DNA from: Actinophytocola sp044466355
Lineage (GTDB): Bacteria > Actinomycetota > Actinomycetes > Mycobacteriales > Pseudonocardiaceae
NCBI RefSeq assembly: GCF_044466355.1
Contig: NZ_JBITMQ010000008.1
Coordinates: 186,001 to 250,000 of the forward strand
Direction: 5' to 3'
DNA length: 64,000 bases
In this document: piece after piece, positions 8,330 to 15,713 of the stretch
Layout: every line of letters begins with the position of its first letter
Numbering within the stretch: the stretch's first letter is position 1
Notes under the pieces: model-generated
What the model saw: only the letters and a program-made list of their open reading frames with translations
What the model was told of the DNA's origin: nothing
Databases searched by the model: none
Position numbers and translations under genes: made by a program

Positions 8330-9558
8330 CGGTGCTCGGTGCGGACGCCGCGCGGCGGATCGCGTTGGGAGCGCAGGGTTTCACCGAGCCACGTGCCGGT
8401 GGTGACGTGTCGCGACGGCATCTGAAACGGGTGCTGGACCGGGTGCGGCTGATCCAGCTCGACTCGGTGAACGTCGCCGTGCGCGCGCACTACATGCCGC
8501 TGTTCTCCCGGCTCGGTCCGTACCCGACGGACCTCGTCGACGACGCGGCGTGGACGCACCGCGCGCGTCGGCCGCGCCTGCTGGTGGAGTACTGGGCGCA
8601 CGAGGCGAGCCTGTTACCGGTCGCGGACTGGCCGCTGTTCCGGTGGCGCATGCGGGAGTACGAGGCGAAGTACGCCCACCGGTACGCGTCGCTGCTCAAG
8701 GACGCACCGGGCCTGTTCGACGACGTGCTGGCGGCCGTGAAGGAGCTGGGCCCCATCGGCGCCGGCCCGCTCGAGGACGAACTGGGCCTGGCCGAGGGCC
8801 GGGCGAAGAAGGCCCCGGGTGGCTGGTGGAACCGTTCGGCGGTGAAGCACGCGTGCGAGTGGCTGTTCGCGACCGGCGAGCTGACCACGGGCACCAGGCG
8901 CGGTTTCCAGCGCCTGTACGACCTGCCCGAACGGGTGCTGCCGTCCGACGTGCTGGCCGCGCCACCGGTCTCGGACGAGGACGCGGCCCGCGAGCTCATG
9001 CTCCGCGCGGCCGGGGCCCACGGCATCGGCACGGAACCCGACCTACGCGACTACTACCGCCTCAAACCGGCCCGCAGCCAGGTGGCGCTGGCGGAACTGG
9101 TCGCCGAGGGTGCCGTCGAGCAGGTCGAGGTGCACGGGTGGGCGCAGCCCGCGTACCGGCACGTCGACGCGAAGACCCCCCGCAAGGTCGCGGGCCGGGC
9201 ACTGCTCAGCCCGTTCGACCCGCTGATCTGGCGCCGCGAGCGCACGGAACGGATCTTCGGGTTCCACTACCGGATCGAGATCTACGTCCCGGAGCCGAAG
9301 CGGGTGTACGGCTACTACGTGTTCCCGTTCCTGCTGGACGGGGAGCTGGTCGGGCGGGTGGACCTGAAGACCGACCGCGCGACGGGCCTCCTGCAGGCAC
9401 GGGGTGCGTTCGCCGAACCGGCCGTCGATCCGGCGCGGGTCGCGAACGAGATGGCGGCCGAGCTGCGGACGATGGCGGGGTGGCTCGGTCTGGACGGGGT
9501 CACCGTGGGGAGCAAGGGGAACCTGGCGACGGCGTTGGCCAGGGCGCTGAAGGCCTGA
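8326..9558 (+). CDS. Winged-helix DNA glycosylase of the YcaQ/AlkZ (HTH_42) family
   Basis: A 410-residue protein of the crosslink-repair glycosylase family. It has the N-terminal pattern (RLIQLDSVNV, HYMPLFSRLG), the EYWAHEASLLP block and the C-terminal SPFDPLIWRRERTERIFGF segment typical of AlkZ/YcaQ. Members unhook interstrand crosslinks or remove bulky adducts, and some give self-resistance to DNA-alkylating natural products. ATG 8326 is preferred: GGAGGG ends 9 nt upstream and the codon overlaps the EamA stop. Coupling to an exporter suggests a joint export/repair unit, but no biosynthetic genes are nearby. Confidence 0.88.
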   Translation: MTVLGADAARRIALGAQGFTEPRAGGDVSRRHLKRVLDRVRLIQLDSVNVAVRAHYMPLFSRLGPYPTDLVDDAAWTHRARRPRLLVEYWAHEASLLPVADWPLFRWRMREYEAKYAHRYASLLKDAPGLFDDVLAAVKELGPIGAGPLEDELGLAEGRAKKAPGGWWNRSAVKHACEWLFATGELTTGTRRGFQRLYDLPERVLPSDVLAAPPVSDEDAARELMLRAAGAHGIGTEPDLRDYYRLKPARSQVALAELVAEGAVEQVEVHGWAQPAYRHVDAKTPRKVAGRALLSPFDPLIWRRERTERIFGFHYRIEIYVPEPKRVYGYYVFPFLLDGELVGRVDLKTDRATGLLQARGAFAEPAVDPARVANEMAAELRTMAGWLGLDGVTVGSKGNLATALARALKA

Positions 9559-9580
9559 ACCGGCCGCGGACGGGCCTGAA

Positions 9581-9613
9581 CGGCGCCTCTCGTGCTGGGG
9601 AGCGGAGGCGCCG
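9581..9613. terminator. Hairpin between convergent genes
   Basis: CGGCGCCTC (9581-9589) pairs perfectly with GAGGCGCCG (9605-9613). A second, weaker CTCAG/CTGAG hairpin follows. Both lie in the 85-bp gap between the YcaQ-type gene and the leftward DUF4097 gene and probably end both transcripts. Confidence 0.65.
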
Positions 9614-9643
9614 CTCAGGGTTTCCCCCTCTGAGGGCGGTGGC

Positions 9644-10561
9644 TTATTCGGACACGGCCTGGCTGACCAGTGCCGCACCCGAGCCCGTGCGGGCGCGGAC
9701 GCGCAGCGTGGGCTTCGACTCCGGCGGGTTGGTGGTCAGGTCCAGGTCGCTGCGGGCCTCGCCCGAACCCGAGGACAGGTCGATCTCCGCCGCGCTGCCC
9801 TTGCGGACGCCGACGTGGATGGCGCCCGAGCCGGTGTGGAGTTCCAGCTCACCCGACGCGGCGTTGGCGACGGTCACGCGGCCGCTGCCGGTGCGGGCCA
9901 GGACGTCGCCGGTCACCGCGCCCAGCCAGACGTCGCCGCTGCCGGTCACGACCGAGCTGGCGGCACCGATGGCGGTCACCTCGACGTCGCCGCTGCCGGT
10001 CTTGGCCCGCAGGCCCGCCGCCACGGGGCCGAGCCGGACCGTGCCGGAGCCGCTGTCGACCTGCACCTTGCCCTCGGCCTGGTCGGCGCTGATGCGACCC
10101 GAACCCGTGTGCAGGTTCAGGCGGCCCGCGCCGCCGTTGACGGTGACGTCGCCCGAGCCGGTGCGGGCCTCCACGTGGGAGCCGACCGGTGCCTGGACCG
10201 ACACGACCACCGGGACGTTGCGGAGCTGGATTTCCTTCGGGGTCCGCACGACCAGCCTGCCCGCCGTGAAGTCGACCCGCGTCTGGCGCACGGCCTCCGC
10301 CTCGGCGCTCGAGCCTTCGGGCACGGTCTCGCCGAACTGACCACCCAGCTGGCTGCCGAACTGGTTGCTGACCCAGCTCATGAGGTTCGTGACGCCCTGG
10401 GCCCACGGGCTCGCCGCGTCCGGGTCGTGCCGGATCTCGACGTGCACGCCGGGCTCGTCGACCAGGCGCACGGTGATCGCGCCGCCACCGGTGCCCAGGT
10501 CCAGCTCGGCCGGGCCGTCGGTCTCGAAACTCTGTCTGCGCACCACGTTGTCGTCGGTCAT
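9644..10561 (-). CDS. DUF4097 beta-strand repeat protein
   Basis: A 305-residue protein whose C-terminal two thirds repeat a TGSG(D/R)V-type unit about every 17-20 residues, the pattern of DUF4097 right-handed beta-solenoids. There is no signal peptide or membrane helix, so it is probably cytoplasmic. The first 130 residues do not repeat and include a Glu/Ala-rich loop. The ATG at 10561 is 7 nt after the stop of the ribbon-helix-helix gene; the two form an operon. DUF4097 proteins often sit beside regulators as adhesin-like or scaffolding partners. Precise role unknown. Confidence 0.85.
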   Translation of the reverse strand: MTDDNVVRRQSFETDGPAELDLGTGGGAITVRLVDEPGVHVEIRHDPDAASPWAQGVTNLMSWVSNQFGSQLGGQFGETVPEGSSAEAEAVRQTRVDFTAGRLVVRTPKEIQLRNVPVVVSVQAPVGSHVEARTGSGDVTVNGGAGRLNLHTGSGRISADQAEGKVQVDSGSGTVRLGPVAAGLRAKTGSGDVEVTAIGAASSVVTGSGDVWLGAVTGDVLARTGSGRVTVANAASGELELHTGSGAIHVGVRKGSAAEIDLSSGSGEARSDLDLTTNPPESKPTLRVRARTGSGAALVSQAVSE

Positions 10562-10568
10562 CGCCGCG

Positions 10569-11102
10569 TCACCCCTCGTACCAGCCGTGTACGCGGGAGC
10601 CGCCGCCCTGCCCGCGCTCGGGGCCGCCCCAGCCACGCTGGGGGCCCCACTCCTTGCCGCCGAAACCCTTGCCCCTGCCGTGCAGCGCGCCCTGCACCGC
10701 CTGCTGCACGAACGTGTTCAGCGACACCCCCTGCGCCGCCGCCGCCTGCTCGGCCTTCGCCTTCAGCTGCTCGAACAGCCGCAGCGTCATCCGGCTCATG
10801 TCACCACCCGCGGTGTCGTCCACCGGCGGGACGTCGTCGCCGCGGGAGTCGTGCTGGGTCGCCCTGGGGGTGACGACCACCTGCACGTCCCGGCCGGACA
10901 GGCGGACGTCCACGACGTGGTCCTCCTGCGCGGCGGTCACCTCCGCGGCCAGGTCGGACAGTGCGTTCATGATCGCGAGGCGCGCGGCAGGCTCCAACGC
11001 CGCCGCCAGCACCTCCGCCGTGCGGCGGGTGTTCTCGTCGCCGGCCGACGCGGCCCGGGCGAGGTCCTCCCGCAGTGCGGCGATGTACGGTGTGAGATCC
11101 AT
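10569..11102 (-). CDS. Ribbon-helix-helix (HicB-like antitoxin family) regulator
   Basis: A 177-residue protein. The middle carries a ribbon-helix-helix domain (MTLRLFEQLKAKAEQAA then GVSLNTFVQQAV), as in HicB/Arc-type proteins. A helical region precedes it and a Gly/Arg/Trp-rich tail follows. No HicA-like toxin is next to it; the downstream partner is a DUF4097 protein. It probably represses its own operon, since TGTCA/TGACA half-sites cover its promoter. The ATG at 11102 sits 6 nt after a candidate -10 box, so the mRNA may be leaderless. Confidence 0.8.
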   Translation of the reverse strand: MDLTPYIAALREDLARAASAGDENTRRTAEVLAAALEPAARLAIMNALSDLAAEVTAAQEDHVVDVRLSGRDVQVVVTPRATQHDSRGDDVPPVDDTAGGDMSRMTLRLFEQLKAKAEQAAAAQGVSLNTFVQQAVQGALHGRGKGFGGKEWGPQRGWGGPERGQGGGSRVHGWYEG

Positions 11103-11151
11103 GATGTCACTATGACACCACGATTGACATCAGGCAAGTGTCGAGGTGACA
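11102..11151 (-). promoter_or_regulatory. Promoter with TGTCA/TGACA operator half-sites
   Basis: Leftward -35 TTGCCT (11132-11137) and -10 CATAGT (11109-11114) are 17 nt apart, with the ATG just downstream. A perfect palindrome TGTCA-CTA-TGACA (11105-11117) covers the -10. Further half-sites occur at 11125-11129, 11139-11143 (TGTCG) and 11147-11151. This fits autoregulation by the ribbon-helix-helix protein encoded next to it. Confidence 0.6.
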
Positions 11152-11213
11152 GCGGGGTGACGGCACGCGGCGAAACCGGGGCTGCGTCATCCCAGGCGGT
11201 TAGGCTTTCGACC

Positions 11214-11966
11214 ATGACGGAGACCGTGTCGCCGAAGGTCCAGCTCATCGCGAAAACGGAGTTCTTCCCGCCGGAGGACGTCCCGTGGTCGACCGACGCC
11301 GAGGGCGGTGCGGCACTCGCCGAGTTCGCGGGCCGGGCCTGCTACCAGTCCTGGAAGAAGCCCAACCCCGCCACCGCGACCAACGCGGGCTACCTGCGTC
11401 ACATCCTCGAGGTCGGCCACCTGTCCGTCCTCGAACACGGCACCGTCACCTTCTACATCACCGGCATCTCCCGCTCGCTCACCCACGAGCTGATCCGCCA
11501 CCGCCACTTCTCCTACTCGCAGCTCTCGCAGCGGTACGTGCCCGAGCGGAACGCGGCGATGGTGGAGCCGGACGTGATCGCGAGCGACCCGGTGCTCCAC
11601 GAGAAGTTCGTCAAGGCCACCGAGGCCGGCGTCGCCGCCTACACCGAGCTGCTGCAGGGGCTCGAGGAGCACTTCTCGGACGTGCCCAACGCGACCCTGC
11701 GCCGCAAGCAGGCGCGGCAGGCGGCGCGGGCCGTCCTGCCGAACGCGATCGAGACCAAGATCGTGGTCACCGGCAACTACCGCGCCTGGCGCCACTTCAT
11801 CGCGATGCGGGCGAGCGAGCACGCCGACGTCGAGATCCGCGCGCTGGCCGTCGAGTGCCTGCGGCAGCTGCAGAAGGTCGCGGCCAACGCCTTCGACGAC
11901 TTCGTGATCTCCGCGCTGCCGGACGGCACCGAGGTCGCCTCCAGCCCGTTCGTCACCGAGGGCTGA
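11214..11966 (+). CDS. thyX: Flavin-dependent thymidylate synthase
   Basis: A 250-residue ThyX, making dTMP from dUMP with methylene-tetrahydrofolate and FAD. The ThyX signature RHRHFSYSQLSQR is at residues 95-107, and length is typical. The ATG at 11214 lies 7 nt after TAGGCT (11201-11206), a likely -10 box, so the transcript is probably leaderless. thyX lies upstream of dapA and rnj as in mycobacteria, here separated by kinase and polymerase genes. Confidence 0.97.
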   Translation: MTETVSPKVQLIAKTEFFPPEDVPWSTDAEGGAALAEFAGRACYQSWKKPNPATATNAGYLRHILEVGHLSVLEHGTVTFYITGISRSLTHELIRHRHFSYSQLSQRYVPERNAAMVEPDVIASDPVLHEKFVKATEAGVAAYTELLQGLEEHFSDVPNATLRRKQARQAARAVLPNAIETKIVVTGNYRAWRHFIAMRASEHADVEIRALAVECLRQLQKVAANAFDDFVISALPDGTEVASSPFVTEG

Positions 11967-11971
11967 CGCCG

Positions 11972-12349
11972 GTGAAGCGACTCACCGTCGACATCGCGCC
12001 AGGCGACTACACCGTCTGCCGCCTGCCCGCGGGCAGCGCACCGCCCCGGATCGAGGCCTCCGGGCTGGTGTCGGTCACCAGCACGCCGACCGAGGTGTCG
12101 GTCGTCTGCCCGACCGAGGCCGCTCCGGACAGCGAGCACTCCCACCCCGGCTGGCGGCTCCTCACCGTGCGTGGCCCGCTGGAGTTCGACCTGACCGGTG
12201 TCATGGCCGCCCTCGCAGGCGAGCTGGCGGCGGCCGGGGTCAGCCTGTTCGCCGTCTCCACCTACGACACCGACCACGTGCTGGTGAAGGCCACCGACCT
12301 CGCCCGCGCGGTGAAGGCGCTGAGCGAGGCGGGGCACGAGGTCAACTAG
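11972..12349 (+). CDS. ACT domain-containing protein
   Basis: A 125-residue protein with two ACT-like halves; the second (SLFAVSTYDTDHVLVKATDL) matches the CASTOR/ACT_7 type that binds amino acids. It starts with GTG 5 nt after the thyX stop and is likely co-transcribed. Its TAG stop (12347-12349) is supplied by the first bases of the inverted-repeat element that begins at 12346. Ligand and target are unknown. Confidence 0.85.
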   Translation: MKRLTVDIAPGDYTVCRLPAGSAPPRIEASGLVSVTSTPTEVSVVCPTEAAPDSEHSHPGWRLLTVRGPLEFDLTGVMAALAGELAAAGVSLFAVSTYDTDHVLVKATDLARAVKALSEAGHEVN

Positions 12350-12513
12350 TGTCCCGCGCCGGAAATGCGGTGACTAAGTCGGTGGATCCAGGTTTCTGCT
12401 GGCAAGGCGCCGGTTCGTCCTCGTACTGGATCGTACTTGGGCGGACCGGCAACGCCGCCAGCAGGAAGCTGGGCCGCCGAATTAGTTGCCTGATTTCCGG
12501 CGCGGGACACTAG
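12346..12513. repeat. 168-bp MITE-like element with 21-bp perfect terminal inverted repeats
   Basis: Bases 12346-12366 are the exact reverse complement of 12493-12513; both start from CTAG and include GTCCCGCGCCGG. The inner arms are also imperfectly complementary over about 50 bases, meeting at a GTAC-centred middle near 12430, so the whole element could fold into one long hairpin. It encodes nothing. The CTAG ends provide the stop codons of both flanking convergent genes. It may be a non-autonomous transposon remnant or a large bidirectional terminator. Confidence 0.85.
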
Positions 12514-13529
12514 AACTCGGCGCGCACCCCGAGCAGGCGGATCGGGCGGTCCAGGTCGAACTTCGCCAGCACGGCGAGCGCGGCCTCCGTCAGCCGGGTG
12601 ACGTCGTCGGTCGGCGACGGCAGCGTCATGCTGCGGGTGTGGGTGAAGAACGGCACGAACCGCACCTTCACAGCCACCCGCGCGGCGAGCCTGCCCTCCT
12701 CGGCCACGTCGGCGGCGACGCGGCGGGCCAGCGACACGACCTCCGTCTCGATCGACCGGCTGTCGGTCAGGTCGGACTGGAACGTGGTCTCGCGGCTGCG
12801 TGACTTCGCCTGCCACGGGGTCGCGGTGACCTCCGCGCTGCCCGCTCCTCGTGCCAGCCCCCGGTACCACGGGCCCATGCGCGGGCCCAGTCGCGCGGCC
12901 AGCACCTCCGGGTCGGCGCGGGCCAGGTCCGCGACGGTCGTGAAGCCCAGCTCGGCGAGCTTGCGGCCGGTCTTCGTGCCGATGCCCCACAGCGCGGTCG
13001 TCGGCCGGTCGGCCATCACCGCGAACCAGTTGTCCCTGGTCAGGGTGTACACGCCGGCGGGCTTGGCGAAGCCCGTCGCGAGCTTGGCCCGCAGCTTGTT
13101 GTCCCCGATGCCGACCGAGCACGACAACCGCGTCCGCGACAGGACCGCCGCCTGCACCGAGCGGGCGAACGCGACCGGGTCGTCCGTGGTCACGCCCAGG
13201 AACGCCTCGTCCCAGCCGAGCGCCTCCACCACGACCCCGTCGAACGACCGCAGCACCGCGTAGACCTCGGCCGACGCCGCGTCGTACGCGGGTGGGTCGT
13301 GCGGCAGGAAGATCGCGTCGGGGCAGCGCTTCGCCGCGAGCCGCAGCGGGATGCCCGAGTGCACGCCGAACTCCCGCGCCTCGTACGACGCGGTCGCCAC
13401 CACCGCGCGTTCCGCCGGGTCGCCGCGCCCGCCCACGACCACGGGCTTCCCGGCGAGCGACGGGTTCCGCAGCACCTCGACCGCCGCGATGAACTGGTCG
13501 AGGTCGACGTGGAGCACCCAGGCCGCCAT
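12510..13529 (-). CDS. Y-family DNA polymerase IV, DinB2-like
   Basis: A 339-residue translesion polymerase with catalytic acidic residues in HVDLDQF (Asp9, Asp11) and WDEAF, plus the thumb HhH region (TALWGIGTKTGRKLAELG). At the steric-gate position, where canonical DinB has Phe, it has Ile14. Mycobacterial DinB2 has Leu at this position and readily incorporates ribonucleotides, so reduced sugar discrimination is predicted. ATG 13529 directly precedes MAAWVLHVD. It diverges from the kinase gene 22 bp away. A second, canonical dinB is at 43.2 kb. Its stop lies in the inverted-repeat element. Confidence 0.9.
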   Translation of the reverse strand: MAAWVLHVDLDQFIAAVEVLRNPSLAGKPVVVGGRGDPAERAVVATASYEAREFGVHSGIPLRLAAKRCPDAIFLPHDPPAYDAASAEVYAVLRSFDGVVVEALGWDEAFLGVTTDDPVAFARSVQAAVLSRTRLSCSVGIGDNKLRAKLATGFAKPAGVYTLTRDNWFAVMADRPTTALWGIGTKTGRKLAELGFTTVADLARADPEVLAARLGPRMGPWYRGLARGAGSAEVTATPWQAKSRSRETTFQSDLTDSRSIETEVVSLARRVAADVAEEGRLAARVAVKVRFVPFFTHTRSMTLPSPTDDVTRLTEAALAVLAKFDLDRPIRLLGVRAEF

Positions 13530-13551
13530 ACCGCCATCTAACATCCTGCGC

Positions 13552-14988
13552 GTGACACAGCAGCCCACCCAGCAGCGGGTGATCGCCGGCCGGTACACGA
13601 TCCTCGAGGAGATCGGCCGGGGCGGCATGGGCATCGTGTGGCTCGCCGAGGACCGGACCATCGGCAGGCGGGTCGCGATCAAGGAGCTGCACCTGCCCGC
13701 CGGCGTGCCGACGGAGGAGCGGCAGGTCCTGGAGCAGCGCGTGCTCCGGGAGGCGCGGGCCGCGGGACGGCTCAACGACCCGAGCGTGGTCACGGTGTTC
13801 GACGTGCTGCAGGAGGCGGGCGCGACGTTCATCGTGATGGAGCTGATCCAGGCGCCGACGCTGTCGGACGTCGTGGCCCGCCAGGGACCGCTGCCGCAGG
13901 AGGCGGTGGCCCGGATCGCCGAGCAGCTGCTGTCGGCGCTGGAGGCCGCGCACGCCGCGGGTGTGGTGCACCGGGACGTGAAGCCGTCGAACGTCATGGT
14001 GCTGCCGAGCGGGCGGGTGAAGCTGACCGACTTCGGCATCGCGCAGTCCACCGACGACCCCCGCCTGACCACGAGCGGCATCCTGATCGGCTCGCCGACC
14101 TACCTCGCGCCGGAGGTGATCCGCGGCGAGCAGGCCACCGCGGGCTCCGACCTGTGGGCGCTGGGCGCGTCGCTGTACTTCGCGGTCGAGGGCACCGCCG
14201 CGTTCGAACGGCCGACCACCGCCGCCACCATGCACGCGATCGTCAGCGAGGTGCCGTACCTGACCCGCGGCCACGGCCCACTGGCGTCGGTGATCATGGG
14301 CCTGCTGAACGCGACGCCGCAGGCCAGGCTGTCCGCGCAGCAGGTGCGCGGGCTGCTGGCGCAGGTCGGCACCCCGACCGGGGAGCACACGGTGGCGCAC
14401 GCCGCGACCGCCATGTACCCGGGCCCGCACGCGACCCAGGTCGCGCCCGGCCCGCACCGCCCCAAGCGCAGGCTGTGGCCCGTGCTGGCCGTGGTCGTTG
14501 CGCTGGTCGCCGGTGCGTTCGCGGGTGGCTGGTTCAGCGGCCGCGCGGGCATGGTCGAGCCGGTGTCCGACCCCGCGAAGGGGGAGACGTTCACCTACGG
14601 CACCGGCGGCAACATCCCGGAGTTCGGGGTCGCGCCCGGCAGCTGCGGCGGCGCGCCGCTCCAGCACGGGCGGGGCATCCAGTCGAGCGTCGGCTGCGAC
14701 GAGCTGCACGACTTCGAGGTCGTCTACGGCACCGAGCTCTACCAGGCGGACGAGATGGGCCACCCGGGCGACGACCGGGTCAAGGCGGTCGGCGAGAGCG
14801 TGTGCGCGGTCGTGTTCAACGACGACGCCTACGTGCTGTCCGACAAGCGCGGCGACCTGGCCTACGTCACGCTGGTGCCGACCCGCGACACGTGGACCGA
14901 CTCCGAGCAGCCGGAGCAGTCCGTGTTGTGCGCGGTCCGCACCCGCGACCGGAAGCAGCTCGACGTGTCGGTGAGCCCGCAGGAGTGA
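13552..14988 (+). CDS. Transmembrane serine/threonine protein kinase
   Basis: A 478-residue Hanks-type kinase: Gly loop GRGGMGIV (22-29), Lys44, HRDVKPSN (about 140), DFGIA, and an APE-like APEVI. One membrane helix lies near 307-330, and the extracellular domain of about 145 residues contains four cysteines and an ELHDFEVVYGTE segment like the septum-formation domain. The GTG start lies 7 nt after TAACAT (13539-13544), suggesting leaderless translation. It is closely similar to the kinase at 15714-17168, so the pair arose by tandem duplication. Confidence 0.93.
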   Translation: MTQQPTQQRVIAGRYTILEEIGRGGMGIVWLAEDRTIGRRVAIKELHLPAGVPTEERQVLEQRVLREARAAGRLNDPSVVTVFDVLQEAGATFIVMELIQAPTLSDVVARQGPLPQEAVARIAEQLLSALEAAHAAGVVHRDVKPSNVMVLPSGRVKLTDFGIAQSTDDPRLTTSGILIGSPTYLAPEVIRGEQATAGSDLWALGASLYFAVEGTAAFERPTTAATMHAIVSEVPYLTRGHGPLASVIMGLLNATPQARLSAQQVRGLLAQVGTPTGEHTVAHAATAMYPGPHATQVAPGPHRPKRRLWPVLAVVVALVAGAFAGGWFSGRAGMVEPVSDPAKGETFTYGTGGNIPEFGVAPGSCGGAPLQHGRGIQSSVGCDELHDFEVVYGTELYQADEMGHPGDDRVKAVGESVCAVVFNDDAYVLSDKRGDLAYVTLVPTRDTWTDSEQPEQSVLCAVRTRDRKQLDVSVSPQE

Positions 14989-15023
14989 GTTACCCGCCGG
15001 TAGGAATCGGTAGGCTCAGCGGC

Positions 15024-15650
15024 ATGTCTGTTGCCACGGACGAGCGTGCCGCGCTGTGCGACCTGCTCGACGAACTGGGTCCCGACCAGCCGACGCTCTG
15101 TGCGGGCTGGCAGACCAGGGACATGGCCGCGCACCTCGTCGTGCGCGAGCACCGGCCGGACGCCGCACCCGGCATCCTGCTCCCCGCGTTGGCCGGGTAC
15201 ACCAAACGCGTGCAGGACGGCTACGCGCGCAGGCCGTGGCGTGAGCTGGTGGACCTGGTCCGCGGCGGCCCGCCCGCGTGGTGGCCGACCCGGATCCCGG
15301 CCGTGGACAAGCTGGTCAACAGCGTCGAGCTGTTCATCCACCACGAGGACGTGCGCCGCGGCCAGGAGGGCTGGACACCGCGGGAGCCCGACGCACGACG
15401 GGACGCCGCCCTGTGGGCCGGGCTGAAGCGGGCCGGGAAGCTGACGCTGCGCAAGACCCCGGTCGGGCTGATCCTGCACCGCGGGGACGGCGACTCGGTG
15501 GTGATCAGGCGTGGCCCGAACACCGTGACGGTCACCGGCGAGCCCGGCGAGCTGCTGCTCTTCGCGTTCGGACGGGACGCGGCGCGGGTCGAGTTCGACG
15601 GCGACCAGCACGCGATCGCGGCGGTGCGGGGCCTCCACCGCGGCCTCTAG
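15024..15650 (+). CDS. TIGR03085-type metal-binding protein (DinB/MDMPI superfamily)
   Basis: A 208-residue actinobacterial protein of the mycothiol-dependent maleylpyruvate isomerase-like four-helix superfamily. Candidate metal-binding histidines are in DMAAHLVVREHR near residue 40 and in FIHHEDVRR near residue 110. It may be a mycothiol S-transferase-type enzyme; the reaction is unknown. ATG 15024 lies 7 nt after TAGGCT (15011-15016), the same spacing as thyX, implying its own leaderless promoter between the two kinase genes. Confidence 0.82.
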   Translation: MSVATDERAALCDLLDELGPDQPTLCAGWQTRDMAAHLVVREHRPDAAPGILLPALAGYTKRVQDGYARRPWRELVDLVRGGPPAWWPTRIPAVDKLVNSVELFIHHEDVRRGQEGWTPREPDARRDAALWAGLKRAGKLTLRKTPVGLILHRGDGDSVVIRRGPNTVTVTGEPGELLLFAFGRDAARVEFDGDQHAIAAVRGLHRGL

Positions 15651-15713
15651 CCAAAACAGGGAACCTGACATCCTCTTCACCGGTCCGAGTGACGGACGGG
15701 AGGAGGCCGGACG

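Noticed and set aside
10569..11102. A HicAB toxin-antitoxin system
   Set aside because: Only the HicB-like ribbon-helix-helix part exists; no small HicA double-stranded-RNA-binding-like toxin gene is adjacent.
12346..14763. Minus-strand open frame of 805 codons
   Set aside because: It is antisense to the kinase at 13552-14988 and, further left, an alternative frame over the DinB2-like gene; no domain is recognisable.
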